Assembly (NCBI GenBank): GCA_001414485.1
Contig: LLEY01000076.1
Span: 224,568 to 288,567 of the forward strand
Length of the DNA: 64,000 nt
Direction: 5' to 3'
Source of the DNA: Calycina herbarum
Taxonomy: Eukaryota > Ascomycota > Leotiomycetes > Helotiales > Pezizellaceae
Numbering within the stretch: the first letter of the stretch is position 1; each line of letters begins with the position of its first letter. Position numbers and translations under genes: made by a program. Positions 1 to 11,662 of the stretch are shown piece by piece. The notes under the pieces were generated by a model. The model saw only the letters and a program-made list of their open reading frames with translations. It did not search any database and was not told the origin of the DNA.

Positions 1-1214
1 GCAGCTGATCTAGTGATCTTCCAAAGAACAACAACCCGGACGGATGCAGGCACAAAAGAGGGAGACGAGGGACCCGGATTAATCGGATTAATCAACGGCG
101 AGGCGGGCCCTGGCTTCGAGGATGGAGGCTCGAGGAAGCAGGGAAAGCGAGGGAGGGGTTGACAGGAGATCTCGGTCGTTTTGCAGTCCAGCTGGAGGAA
201 AATTTGAAAGGAGATGTGCGGGGTCTCGTGGAGCTTGGTTTAAGATGCCGGCGGATAAATGACGAGGATTGGCGATGCTAGCTCGAGGATGCAATGCTTG
301 CACCCAGGATGGCAGGATGGAGCCTTGAAGATGCTTGGCTTGGGTGGTACTTGTACAGAGGAGTCGTAGCGGTGGGATATGCAGTGTTCAATTCCGAAAC
401 GTGAGGCGGCTAAGCGGTCAGTCTGGCCTACTGTGGCTTGTGAAGTTTTACTGTAGAGTTTGTGATCACGAAGAGGTCGAGGAGGCCAGAAGAAATTTAT
501 ATAGATGTAGTTCGGAGGGTGTGACTGTGGAGAATGACCTGCGAAACATTCACAAAAAAAGAGAGACCTCTTTCAAGTTTCATCGGTCGGTCCTGTATGA
601 ATCATCTTGAAGGATCCAACATACAGCTATTGACCACTCGTCAATATCACTTCGTTCCTTGATATTGACAAATCCTTCAACCATTGTCCCCCAGGTTTCG
701 GAAATATACTCCTACATAAATCCTCATCCTCTATGGCGATCTCAATGCCACAATAGTAAAGTCACAGTGCTTATCCACCATTGTCCAATCGCTCTCTTGG
801 GAAATAAATGCATGTCAATTACACAAACATTAATCCTAATCGCGAGTCACCATCCGCCTACAGTCAACGGCAATCACTTGAATGCCGTCATTTTTATACC
901 AAAAATCGTTATTCCCATTATACATTTTGACATCCCGCGTCGTATACAATAACACATTGATGAATCAGATTACCCAAGTAGCCGGCCGGGAAATATCAAG
1001 AAGTTTGATGTAGTGTCACCAACGACCCGCACTCGCGTGGATAAAAAAGGGATTGCGACAATCACTTGAACTGACGACCCGTACATTGGGAACCATCAAG
1101 ACCGAGCCGCTTCACACCTGCTTCCTTGGTTTCGCTAGGTGTTCGCGAAGGCTCAAGAGATAAATAAAAATCCAAATCAGCATCGAAACTATATTCTATA
1201 CAACGATACGTATC
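1..1214. other. Gene-free stretch downstream of the CLC gene
   Basis: No reading frame here resembles a protein, and splice-compatible frames are short. The first half is moderately GC-rich and the second half AT-rich. The stretch lies 3' of the CLC gene and probably includes its 3' untranslated region. I see no repeat or RNA gene in it. Confidence 0.5.
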
Positions 1215-3943
1215 CTATCGATCCTCAAGCTCAACTCCATCATCTTCATCATCCTCTGTCCCGTCCATCATATAACTCGTGGGGCCTGTATGCCCCCTTG
1301 GTGGACTCCTCAGAGGTTCTTCCTGGTTGCCTCCAATTCTTATTTTGCCTCTCGAAGCATGATGCACTCGATCACTTACCCATAAGGCACTCCTCTTCAA
1401 CACGCCCCAGAGCCTTTCTTGACTCTCAACAAGATGCCTATCATCTCTAGGATTCTCATTTGCCTCAGCTTTGAATTGATATTTTAGGCAATCCTTGACA
1501 GTAACAAGGCCGCTGAGTTTCCCGTGATATTCGATGAGGATGACCCGAGGACCAATCTTGCGGAAGAGTTCCATGACCGTTTCGAGCGGTAAACGTGGAT
1601 GAACCGTTACCGGCGTGGAATCGATAAAGCGGCTGAAGTCTACTGCCGAGGATGACATGCCCTCGAAGCTTGTAGGTCCCGGGGTTGTAGGAGTTGTTGG
1701 ATTTAGTGACGACGGAGGACTGAAAAAGCACTTTGCGCTTGGGCTAATATTGCGGTCTTTCTTGACTCGATCGATGGCATATCGTAATTCAGTACGCCCA
1801 ATGTATCCAACAAGGATTCTTGATACTCTGCTTTCAACAATCGGGAAGCCTTGATACTTGTCTTCTTTCAGTAATTGCTCGACATGCTTCATCGTCAGGC
1901 CAGCAGTTGGTAATGCCATGACATCGCTGGTCATGACTTGAGAAACTGGAACCCCGAAAGTATGTTCCTCTTTGTTATCCAGGAATGGGAATCCATTGAA
2001 CCAGATCATGCGATCTGCGATTCCTCCTTTGCCAAATAGCTCGCTGACTGCTTTAGTGACTCCAACAACAATCATTGTAGGCAAAATATAAGTCAGAGCT
2101 CCTGTAAGTTCAAACATGATGACAACCACAGAAACTGTGATGTGCATTATGCCGCTCAAGGCTGCGGCTGCACCCAAGAAAGCGTATGTTCCCGGTGTAA
2201 TACAGGGAACATCTGGCTCACATGCCGAAAAAAATACTGATGCCGGATACGCTTCATGTAGTGCCTGAACCAATATTCCAACGGTTCTACCAAATGAAGC
2301 TCCAATTGCCATAGAAGGCACGAAAATACCAGCCGGTACTTTGCAACCGTATGAAATGATAACGAGGAATGTCCGTAGAATCGTTGCAATAGTCAACGAG
2401 AGTACCATTCTCCACCGATTTTCCTTTTCGCAGATTCCATTGTAATCCTCGCCTCCTTCGCATTCCAGAAAGAGCACTTCCATACTTTCCGTCATGTCTA
2501 TTCTCAAAAACATATTTGGGTAGCACACAATGGCTGTTCCTGTTGCTAGCAAAGTAGCTTCGAGAAGAGCGTATTTGGTGAGGTACTTCTTTCGAAATGC
2601 TTGCGCCCTCAGATTCCACTTGATAACAAAGGCCCCATAAAGCCCGCCAAATATACCAATAATGATGTAGAAGACGACTTCGAAAAAGTGCCATGACCGA
2701 TCATAGCGAACTTGAAACATGACCAACTGCCCTGTGCGAAAGGGATTCATCATGGCTAGAACAGCTGTCGCAACCAGGGCGCAGAAATAACTCCTCCACA
2801 TCGTCTTCAGAGGGAAGTACGATGACATTTCCTCTAGAGAGAATAGCACTCCTCCAATAGGGCTACCAAAAGCCACTGCCACACCTGCTGCCGCGCAGGC
2901 ACTCAATATTTCTCGAGTCTTTGCTGCATTTCTCTTGTACTTTTCGAAAAGGCGCGAAATGACGTTTCCAGTACAGACCGCGTAATGTACGCTGGGCCCT
3001 TCTTTTCCAACAGATAATCCCGACGCAATCGCAAGTGGCAAGGCCACAGATTTTATAACCAATGTCCAGAATCCAAGAAACCCTTTCATAACGAATCCCG
3101 CTATGATACACTTGATCTCCGATATTCCAGAGCCGGCAGCGTAGGGTGCAAATAACTTTACTAAACTGGCAGAAGTAAGAGCGAAGATTGTCTGCGGTAG
3201 TTAGCAATGTGCGGAAAACGTCCGAAGATATACCCACGGCAAACATAATATACAACACATAATTGACAGGAGCCAAAGAACTCCACCGATGCCAATTCTC
3301 ACAACTATCTTCCCCCCAACAACAAAAGTTCTCGTTGAGATAGAACGCCGTATCGCAGTAACCCAGCTTTATATCCGAAAGCCATTCCGTGATAATATTC
3401 AGAAACGCCGCATTCATGCCAATCGCCGCGCCTGTCCTGTATCAGCACCCGTTATTGACTAATGCCAATAATTGCATACCTATCAGAGTAACCACAATCC
3501 ATCCTTGCGCCGCTTCATAAGATTCCCAAACTTTGTAACGCCATCCCGCTCGTCCTCCTCGTTCGAAGAAACCTGCAGTCTCTTTCCGCCGGACCTTTCT
3601 TCGTATTTGTTCTTTCGCCGCGTCCTGTACCCAATCTACTACTTGTCAACACCATATCCCCCATCCATCTATCGGGTTTGCGCCAGACATACCTATAGTC
3701 GTAAAATCCTAGGTATCATTAGCAGATTCCCCCAGATCCAGAGGAGGCTCGAAAGACATGGCATACCTCATAACGTTTAATTTCATCAATCTCCTCGTCT
3801 ATCTGAGCTTCCGCGTTCGTCGGGGCAGACGTAGCCTCGCCCTGTTCGGCATTGGAGATGGCAAAGGAGATCCTGGAGCTCACTGAGGGGCGGCGGTGGA
3901 GGCCAGGGGTGGGCACATTGAAAGAAGATGATCTGGAGTTCAT
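1215..3943 (-). CDS. Voltage-gated CLC-type chloride channel/exchanger (Gef1-like)
   Basis: Integral membrane anion channel or Cl-/H+ exchanger of the CLC family; the Gef1/ClC-3 type acts in Golgi-endosomal membranes. Five exons join in phase: 3767-3943, 3693-3708, 3480-3635, 3238-3431 and 1215-3191, giving about 839 aa, normal for fungal CLCs. The second exon is only 16 nt; its splicing yields DFTTIDWVQD, a typical fungal CLC motif. Visible motifs are GSGISE, GKEGP with the gating glutamate near residue 245, and GxFxP (PAGIFVP). Two C-terminal CBS domains follow (from VSQVMTSDV and from IDSTPVTV), then an acidic tail. The start is the in-frame ATG at 3943. Open frame continues upstream (EDWKNHGAFNNVQRV) to an acceptor-like TCTAG near 3991, so the N-terminus is uncertain and a 5' UTR intron is likely. 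Confidence 0.9.
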
Positions 3944-4897
3944 GACCCTTTGCACATTGTTGAAGGCACCGTGGTTCTTCCAATCTTCCTAGACTTCGAG
4001 GTCGATTCCAGGCGCAGTGGCTGGTGATGTGCCAAGAAATACTTACGTGATCCGTCCGATCCTGGGGAAGTTAGATTTGAGACCGTTTATGCAAAGGTTA
4101 TAATTTGTCTCGAGATCAAAATAGACAATCTTTCTATTGCAAACGTAGTCTCCGCAGTAGATGGACCTAGAGAACCTTGGAAGACAAACAGTTCTCGCAA
4201 TCGTTTCTTGACCGGAGCTTCCCACCACGGCTCGGCTTTGGCCCGGACCGAGACCAACTCGGTTTAGACTTAATTAACAATTTAAGACTATTAACCCAGG
4301 TGTTTTAGAACAACCATATTACAAAATACTGGTATTTACTGCCGCTTTTAATGTCCACTGCAAGCCATCCCATATATGATTTACACAAGTGAGTAGCAAG
4401 TAACAAGTCAGCCAAGATACCTGACAGACTTTGAACATGCAGATCCAGTCCACGTTTGTCTGATTTGCGCACTGTTTCCTTCTGATGGTGGCAGAATCCT
4501 TGATTTTCACTTATTGGGTACGGGGCGGGGGAGGGGGGTTGAACTTCATTTTCTGTTGCTGTTCGCTGTAGTGGGGTCAAGTCTTTTAAGTGAAGGTCGA
4601 GGCACGCGTTTTCCGGAACTCGAGAAAGTATGGTGAATGAAGGTGCCGTTAGCTGTTGTCGTGGAGTGAAGTTTGGCTTGTTTACTCCTATTCCATCAAA
4701 GCCCTCAAGGTTAACCGCGCGACATGCAACAAAACTCAAGACCAGCTATCATAGGCGGCCTGTAAATGCGGGGGCGGAACGGGAACAACCGAGCCGCTAG
4801 CAGCTATCTCTTAATCGCAACCAATCACTCACCGGCATCATTCATACGTTTGTTGATTTCTTCTATGTTTTACTCATCCCTGTTGCATTGCGACTTT
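3944..4897. other. Intergenic region with probable 5' UTR intron and a MITE fragment
   Basis: Lies between the CLC start and the GH43 stop. On the minus strand a GTAAGT donor near 4047 and a TCTAG acceptor near 3991 suggest a leader intron of the CLC gene. The part from about 4266 to 4365 is a fragment of the dispersed inverted-repeat element. No further gene is supportable. Confidence 0.45.
4266..4365. mobile_element. MITE-like family A, right-half fragment
   Basis: Contains the family's internal AT-rich motifs (TTAACCCAGGTGTTTTAGAACAA) and ends with the right inverted terminus TTTACTGCCGCTTTTA followed by TGTCCACTGCAAG. No matching left terminus was found upstream, so this is probably a truncated copy. 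Confidence 0.6.
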
Positions 4898-6761
4898 CTA
4901 GGTGCCAACAACTTGCTCCTTCCCAACGTAACTCCAATTACTCACATACGCATTGAACCCATCGCTCCTGCCGTTTGAAGTAGCATAAACACCTAGAAGC
5001 GCGCCTTCCATACTATTAGCAAGAATCGTCAAATTTCAGCCCACCTCCCTTCGGATTTTCGCTAAAGTAAACAAACCAAGTAAACATAACCTACCAGTAA
5101 AACCCCAAGTCAAGCCCAACCCATTTCCCCAACCAACAATAATACTCTCATATTTCTTCCCTACTGGCGCAGCACTCAAAGCATAATGAGTCAAATTGGT
5201 TGCTGTGATTCCAAATGAGAGTTTTTGGTCTCTCCACGCTGTCGGTACTGGCATAACTGCGAGAGTTGGAGAAACAAAAGTTGGGACCGTAGTGATTCCA
5301 CGAACGCGGAAGTGAGGAACTAATTTTGAAGGGTTCGCAGTCGAGTTTGCAAGCAACACAATCCCGAGATCGTAATGATGTAGCTTGCCAAAATCGTTAG
5401 CGAGCAAAATGATAAAAGGAGCTACCCACCTGATCCAAAAACACGCTCACACCTGCCTCTTGTTCCTCCTTTCTTAGCTCCCCAACATCAAGCTCAACAC
5501 TAAACTCAAAATGGGAATGTGCCTGCCGCCTGGCGACAAAAGTTTGACCCTCTTTCTCAGCGCTCCTGCCATCACTTCCCGTCAAATTACTCTTACTAGA
5601 GATCAGCTGCAATGAATTCGGGTGTCCCTCCTTCGACACCCCATAATTTCCAACCACAGGAAATCTCCAATACACAAACTCAGGTCCGAGGACATACCCC
5701 TCTTCAAACCTCGAAGAGAAATCTGAGTCCACCACCGATCCCTCCCCTTGCCCAATAACACCCTGAGAATCCAATTCCCAGCCCTCCATCCTCCCCGTAA
5801 CCTTACTGAAAACCGGCCACTCATTTTCTTTCCAGGTAACAGGCGTCAAAACAGTCTCCCTCCCCATCGGATAACTCCCATCAGGTCCCTGTCTAACACT
5901 CAAAGCAACAGCCCACCACTCCCCCCTCCTATCCAATAATAGGTCCGCATGTCCCAAATTTTGAAAATAATACTCGGGTCCACCATTCGTCAGCACAGGA
6001 TTATTTTCATACCCCTCATACGGTCCAACAATATTCTTTGCTCTAGCCATAGTAACCATATGGCCACTCCCCGTCCCTCCCTCCGCAATCAAAAGATAAT
6101 ACCATCCATCCTTCTTATAAATATGCGGACCCTCAGGCGCACTCGCCCCCGTCCCATTCCAGATATTTCTCACCTCTCCCATTTCCCCCGTCTCAAGATT
6201 CAATTCAAACATCTGAATCCCAGGACGAACCTCCCACGCATAAGTACCTGTAACGTATACTTTTCCATCATCCCAGAAGGGAGAAGTATCATACCCCTGA
6301 AACCCAAAATGCACCGGGTCCTCCCACGCCTCATCATCAAAAGGATCTCTAGTTTTGAAAATCAGATTATCAAACCTATTCGTTGCGTTTTTGGGATAGT
6401 CATCATAAACATGTGTAGTAACAACATAAAACAAATCTTCATCCTCCCGGTATCGTATAGTGGAAGCCCATATCCCACTCGTTGCTCGCTTGGTGGTATT
6501 CAGGCCTGGAAGTTGGGAAGGACGATTGAGAGCATTGCTTGCTAATTTGAAGGTGCGGAGATCTCGACTAGCGTGGATTGGGATACCGGGGAAGACGAGG
6601 AAAGAAGAGGAGGCGCAGAAGTAGGTGTTATTTTTGGAGGGGACGAAGATGCAGCTTGGGTCTGGGTGGAAGCCGGGGAGGATGGGGTTTTGGTATGTGG
6701 AGTTTTTTGCGAGAACTTGGACAATTATGACGAAAAGTAAGATGACAGATTGGAAAAACAT
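4898..6761 (-). CDS. Secreted glycoside hydrolase family 43 (beta-xylosidase / alpha-arabinofuranosidase type)
   Basis: Extracellular enzyme expected to release xylose or arabinose from hemicellulose. Exons 5430-6761, 5091-5383 and 4898-5012 join in phase to about 579 aa. The N-terminus is a hydrophobic signal peptide (MFFQSVILLFVIIVQVLA). GH43 five-bladed propeller hallmarks are the catalytic base Asp in PGFHPDPS, the pKa-modulating Asp in GYDTSPFWDD and the acid Glu in APEGPHI. The region after about residue 330 fits the C-terminal beta-sandwich common in fungal GH43 (HFEFSVELD, GVSVFLDQLHHYDLG, LLGVYATSNG). The last intron uses a GTTATG donor, chosen because it alone keeps the phase. Several N-glycosylation sites (NST, NKS, NTT) fit secretion. 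The exact subfamily and substrate cannot be read from the sequence. Confidence 0.88.
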
Positions 6762-7162
6762 CTTGGTAGATAGTTTTCGTGAAATAAAGTGTTTCCATCA
6801 ACTTGATCGTACTCGCTGGGGCATGTTGAAGTATTATGAGATGTATACTTTTTAGCCTAAATATAATGCCTTGGGACGGAAGAACCAAAGTTAGTGCGTG
6901 GTACTCCGCTTTTACTCCAACTCTTGGATTCCGTCGATCGAAGTTCATGAAAGATGGGGTAAAGTCGCGCTAAGAAAAAGATACAAGTTTTGTCGGTTAG
7001 TTCGGGTACGAAAACACGAGAGACGAGCTACTTTAGTAACTAGAAACCATACAAGGACATTGGTCCAAGAATGCCAGGCAATTTAATTGAAGGGAGATAT
7101 TTCATGTTACCTCAATGAAGTTCTTCCCTTGCCAGAATTGTTACAAAGCGACTGTTATGGAA

Positions 7163-7380
7163 GTAAGAGAGCTGGCCATTGCTCTGCGCACACCCACTTT
7201 TTTTCGATTGTGCAAAAAAGTCTAGACAACTACATTCATTCTCCGCCAACGTTTAGAAGAATTGGGAATTCGACCTCTCGAATCTTCTAAACGTTCTCGA
7301 AGAATGAATTTTATTGTCCTAGAACATCTGAGGAAATAGAGGGGAAGGGATGCACGGAGAGAAAAGTTCGGGATTCTTAC
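7163..7380. mobile_element. Foldback/MITE-like family B, full copy
   Basis: Long imperfect inverted repeat of about 218 bp. The ends are GTAAGAGAGC and the inverted CGGGATTCTTAC. Further in, TTGCTCTGCGCACACCC pairs with GGGATGCACGGAGAGAA. The centre is an almost perfect palindrome, CGTTTAGAAGAAT...ATCTTCTAAACG, near 7251-7294. There is no coding capacity, as expected of a non-autonomous element. Confidence 0.65.
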
Positions 7381-7716
7381 GGAAATTACAGTAATGTGGG
7401 TAGAATCATACATAGTTGTCGTCGTCGGCCCATACTGTTTACGACAAACAAACAAAAATAGCTTATTTTAAGTAATTGGCTAAGACCATCCGGATGATCG
7501 CGTTGATTTTGCCTCGTTCTTCGAACAATTACTTGAATTTCCTCAAAGCTAGGCTAACGAGAACAACAAAAAGCGAATCAAAATTTTCCCAAGATCAAGC
7601 TTGTAATCTCGATGGACTCTTAAAATATGAGTAATAATCTATCGCCTTCGAGAAATTAGCTTAGTCTTAATAATAGTTGGCAAGACTACGAAACAAACCT
7701 TGAACTTGTAACTGCC

Positions 7717-7970
7717 CTCGCGGTGGACAGAAAAAGCGACAGTGTTCGTGCCTGCCTACTTAGGTAAACAGAAGGCGAGTATACCTAGCTCGTTGTTCTA
7801 AATATCTCGGACAATTCCAAGTAATTACTCTAGATGCTTCAAACAATTTAGAATATTAACTTAGAAGTTTTAGAATAATCAAGCTAAATTGTTTTAGAGA
7901 GTTGGAACAACAAGCAAGTTAGGCAGGTAGGAACATAATATTTACTGCCACTTTTTCTGTCCACCGCGAG
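7717..7970. mobile_element. MITE-like family A, best complete copy
   Basis: About 254 bp with 27-bp terminal inverted repeats matching at about 25 of 27 positions. The left end starts CTCGCGGTGGACAGAAAAAG at 7717 and the right end is its inverse, ending TGTCCACCGCGAG at 7970. Inside are subterminal inverted blocks (GCCTGCCTA near 7751 and TAGGCAGGTAGGAAC near 7920) and an AT-rich middle. Possible 4-bp target duplication CTGC on both sides. It encodes nothing. Confidence 0.75.
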
Positions 7971-8013
7971 CTGCCATATCCCCCATTCATCTCCACTTCA
8001 TATCAAAGCCAAA

Positions 8014-11000
8014 TTATGCCTCCTCAGGAGAAGTGTAAACATCCTTCTTCAAAGCAACCCTTTCATCAGGCGAGAGTGGAATCCCAGTAATATCCTTTCG
8101 AAACAACTTCCCCGGCGGATTAACTGGAAGTCCTAATTCTTGCAGTCTACCATAACGACCTTGCCACTTTAAATGCACTCTCAGCAAAGGAGGATCATGA
8201 CCTTTACCCTTCCCGCCAGTTTCTGTCATCGGTAACTCAATTTCATCTGATCGATCGTTAGCTAATGTGTCTATCTCAGCAATGGGCCTCACTTACCATC
8301 AAAGCCATATATGAGACTCTTGTTAAGGAAGCTTGCTTCAACACCTGGAACGAAAGAAAAGGGAAGCCTAATTTTAGCAAGCTCCTTTTCAGCACCGACC
8401 ATGCGGTCGTGGACTTCGACATCGATGAACTTGCTGTTAGGAGCAAGTTCTATCACGAAAGTCTTGTTCCAGATCGGATTGTTGGTCTTTTCTGAGACCT
8501 CCGTTCTGAGCTCACCCAATCTTATGGAACCTCCAAATCGGTTCGGACCGTAGTACATTACTTTAGCAAGACATTTGGGAACTCGGAAGCTGGACTTGGG
8601 CAGGTTTGCAGCAGCGACCTGCAGGATCTCGGAGTCAGTATGGTTCTTTGGGTATATTTGAGGAGTAGAAGGAGCAAGAGTCTCAAGGACTGCTGTCGAA
8701 AGTTTAGGTAAGAGGAATGTCTCAGCTTTGGGATTTACGTAAAGTGACTATGTAAGAAAAGTGGGCATTGCTCTCCGACACCTGCTTTACTTGAAATTGT
8801 TTGAAATACTCTAGAACAATTATAAATATTGTTTGAGAAGGTTTAGAAGAATTAGAAAGTCGTTCTCTTGATTCTCTAAAACCCTCTAGAACAATATTTA
8901 CAATTGTGCGAGAATAGTCGCATAATAACATATAAGGCCAGGGAGTAATGACCGGGCGCCATTGTGGTAAAGTCTAGGATTTACCCAAAGAAGAAATTGA
9001 CTGGGAGAAGCTGGGTACTCACAACTGTGAACTCGATCGAATCTCGCTTCTCGCTTCCGGAAAGGACCTTTTCGGATTCCGCCCATTGTCTCAAAACTTC
9101 GAGGGATTCTCTTTGTATGTTTGGTTGTAGGCGATGCCAGTCTCGGCATCTAAATAACGCTTCGTCGATCTCGGTCCAACCTGCTATTTGCTTCTCTACC
9201 CAAGTTATTCTTGCAGCCATCATACTTTCTGTCCATGATTTCTCGAGGCTTCCCTTTGGACGAGTGATATATGTTCGACCAGGAAATACGATTGTCAATG
9301 CTTCCAGAATGCCCATTATATAGGTAAGCAGTCTGTAGTAGCTCTTCTGGACCAACGAAAAATCTCTCTCGGGCCACTGTAAACCAGGATCCAAAGCTGC
9401 AAGTGTGCTGATTTCAAAATCTAATTGATCCATGTCCGAGTGTCTCTCAATCTTAGAATTCAAAGGGTGACTGAAAGTCTGATTCTCCAACTGCGAGAAT
9501 TTATTCAGAGCAGTCGACATGACTTTCAAAGCTTGCAGGCCTTCGGCAACTATCTCCCAATCAGACTCGGTAGTTTTGTTCTCGAGAGATGTTCCAAACA
9601 ATCCATTCAATCTCTCTATCGTTTCTCTGCATCTTGGTACAGTTTCGTATGCCATGACTGTGAACGAATGCGGTTGTAATCGAGACACAATATCTTTGCG
9701 ACCCCGATATGTGTCTCGATTTTCTCTCGGAAGCCATGCCAGAGGCGAAGAGCTGAGTTCCGGATTATGTAACCTAGCATTTGCCTCATTCTCTATCGCC
9801 TTTTGGATGTAGCTTGAAAACTCGGCATCATTCACGGGATCTTCTCCGCTTTCTCCGCCAAATGTGTAGGGAGGTGGATCTGCTTTTGTTGCTGTAGGGC
9901 TCTCGACTGTTGTCAGGTCGCGTGCAAGTTTGACTAAGGGTTTAATTTGCTCATCGGCAGATATTAGGGATTCCAGGGCGTAATCAGGTCGTTGGGTTTG
10001 TTCATCGACGGGTATTAGGGATCCTAGGGCGTAATCAGGTCGTTGGGTTTGTTCATCGACGGGTATTAGGGATCCTAGGGCGTAATCAGGTCGTTGGGTT
10101 GGTTCATCGACAGGTATTAGGGATCCTAGGGCGTAATCCGGAAGGTCGTCCTGTGCTGGTGTTGGTGCGACCTCAAGTTCATCTCCACCTCCTTCCTTTC
10201 TATCCTTGAACCAATTATTGATGAAAAAGAACTCTTCCTGTAGAATATCTTTTGATAGACCATGCATTTGCAGCTCCAAAAATGTCCAGTCTGACGCAAC
10301 TGATGTTTGCGTTTCAGGGGGATCATTACCATGAATTTCTTCCAGGGCATTCCAAATTTTGTACTGCCGGTCTCTAAAAGTACAACATATTAGCAGCGTA
10401 AATAAAAGTTAAGCTGTTGCTGTTCTCCGTGTACGAAACATCCCGGGAAATCATAGCTATCCTCACGATGGACAGTAAAAGCGGTAGTAAATTTCCGGTT
10501 CATACCTGCCTACCTAGCTCGTTGTTCCAGCTATGGAAGGTAATTCAAGTAAATTACCTTGAACATTTAGAACAATTTAAAGTCTTAACCCAGATGGCTG
10601 GAACAATCAACTTCAATTACCCTAAAAAGTCGGAACAATGAGCTATGTAGGGCAAGTACGAACTTGATAGTTACTACCGCTTATATTGTCCACCAGGAGC
10701 TATTAATCGAGAAATTTAGAAGAATCGAGAAATCGAGTTTCTAACTCTTCTAAACCTTCTAAAATATTAACTTGAATGATTCTAGATGAATTCGCACAAT
10801 ATCTGGGGGGGAAAGTGAGGGAGGATAATGACAGAACCTCTTCCATCAAGTATACACGAAGTTAACTATATCTTCAGCTGCTTAAATGAAGCAAATCTTT
10901 CCGTGCCGTAAATCGTACATACCGTCGAATAAGCGCCGTGAATGCAGTAAGCTGACCCTGTGGATCCAGCTCCTTCTCTGTGATTGGCGAGAAGCCTTCT

Positions 11001-11497
11001 TGACTATGCCCTTTTTTGAGGTCATCAAGTTCAGCCTCAAGATCAGAAAAGAGAGAGTTGAGCCATATGCCAATCTAGAAGATGGGGAGTCAGTATTGCC
11101 TATCAAAAAATGTCTCGGGATTCTGCACACGATAAATGCTAGGGTTTAGGAGTGATTCAAGAGTGATTCAAGAGAAAGGAATTAGGAGAACAGTGTCCCC
11201 ATTACCTACGTCAACGAGTGTTCTTTTGTTTTCCGTAGATATTTCTCCTTTCTCTCTATGGTCTTCTATAACAGTTAGAGCGCCGATAATCGATAGAATC
11301 TGATCGCAAGTCGGCTTTAAATCTTTGGATGCTTTCACCAGAACTTTGTAGTTCTATTTCGGTTTAGACTTTGGTTGCAATATGGGATAGGAATATCATA
11401 CCGACCACGATCTTCTGGTGAGCTCGTGTACCAACCGAAGGCTTTTGTCCCCTCCCCGACTGGAAGTAGACGCGACTGAAGGACTCGGAGGAGGCAT
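8014..11497 (-). CDS. C2-domain protein with internal 17-residue repeats, function unknown
   Basis: Exons 11402-11497, 11210-11353, 10923-11074, 9023-10373, 8297-8720 (or 8297-8618) and 8014-8246 join in phase to 799 (or 765) aa. The start ATG at 11497 follows an in-frame stop. The N-terminal third is helical (NYKVLVKASKDLKPTCDQIL onward). About four tandem copies of a 17-residue unit with core PDYALGSLIPVDEQTQ follow. A helical middle follows, and a C2-like beta-sandwich near the C-terminus (FRVPKCLAKVMYYGP, RTEVSEKTNNPIWN, FIDVEVHDR) suggests membrane or protein binding. I do not recognise a named family. Introns 3 and 4 are unusually long (about 549 and 302-404 nt) because they hold mobile-element copies. 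The intron-4 acceptor is ambiguous: GCTGAG at 8721 or CTGCAG at 8619; both keep phase. Confidence 0.75.
8752..8940. mobile_element. Foldback family B copy inside an intron of the C2-domain gene
   Basis: Starts GTAAGAAAAGTGGGCATTGCTC, matching the left end of the 7163 and 50578 copies. Its palindromic centre (GGTTTAGAAGAATTAGAAAG and the inverse TTGATTCTCTAAAACC) is flanked by paired CTCTAGAACAAT blocks. The right end is degraded. It lies wholly within intron 4 of the C2-domain gene. Confidence 0.6.
9949..10139 (-). repeat. In-frame tandem repeat, 51-bp unit, about four copies
   Basis: Consecutive units of 51 bp are nearly identical, with only a few substitutions and the outer copies more diverged. 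Each encodes 17 residues with core PDYALGSLIPVDEQTQ. The unit is a multiple of three, so copy number can vary without breaking the frame. The TTAGGG inside the unit is coincidental and not telomeric. Confidence 0.9.
10462..10699. mobile_element. MITE-like family A copy inside intron 3 of the C2-domain gene
   Basis: Left terminus CTCACGATGGACAGTAAAAG at 10462. The right terminus is the inverse, ending near CCACCAGGAG at 10699, and subterminal CATACCTGCCTACCTAG / AGGGCAAGTACGAAC blocks are present. Possible 4-bp target duplication CTAT. The interior resembles the 41656 and 30100 copies (CTTCAATTACCCTAAAAAG). It lies wholly within intron 3 of the C2-domain gene. Confidence 0.7.
10700..10805. mobile_element. 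Foldback family B fragment beside the family A copy
   Basis: Contains the family B palindromic centre (AATTTAGAAGAATCGAGAAA and the inverse TTTCTAACTCTTCTAAACC) and a right-arm remnant with GAATTCGCACAAT. It follows the family A copy directly, within the same intron. The left arm is missing. Confidence 0.5.
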
Positions 11498-11662
11498 GAT
11501 GATTGATTTTGCAACTTCAAAGACGATGTATTGATTGTTCCAGTTTCAGGAGAGCTGGCGTGATATATCTTGGTTGGCAAGACGGGAGCGGCACAGGTCT
11601 GACACAGCCTGCAGATCCGGAGCTGAGCAGCAAAAGTTTCAACAACACCAAGGGAAATTTAC

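Larger units (their letters stand above)
6762..8013. other. Intergenic region filled largely by two repeat elements
   Basis: Between the GH43 start and the C2-gene stop. It holds one full copy of foldback family B (about 7163-7380) and one full MITE-like family A copy (7717-7970). The GH43 promoter should lie in the first few hundred bases. No gene is recognised. Confidence 0.6.

Noticed and set aside
5949..6545. 198-aa plus-strand frame across the GH43 gene
   Set aside because: Antisense shadow of a well supported glycosidase exon; no domain and no start context.
9960..10140. Telomere-like TTAGGG motifs
   Set aside because: They occur once per 51-bp coding repeat, not in tandem, and are explained by the codons of the repeat.
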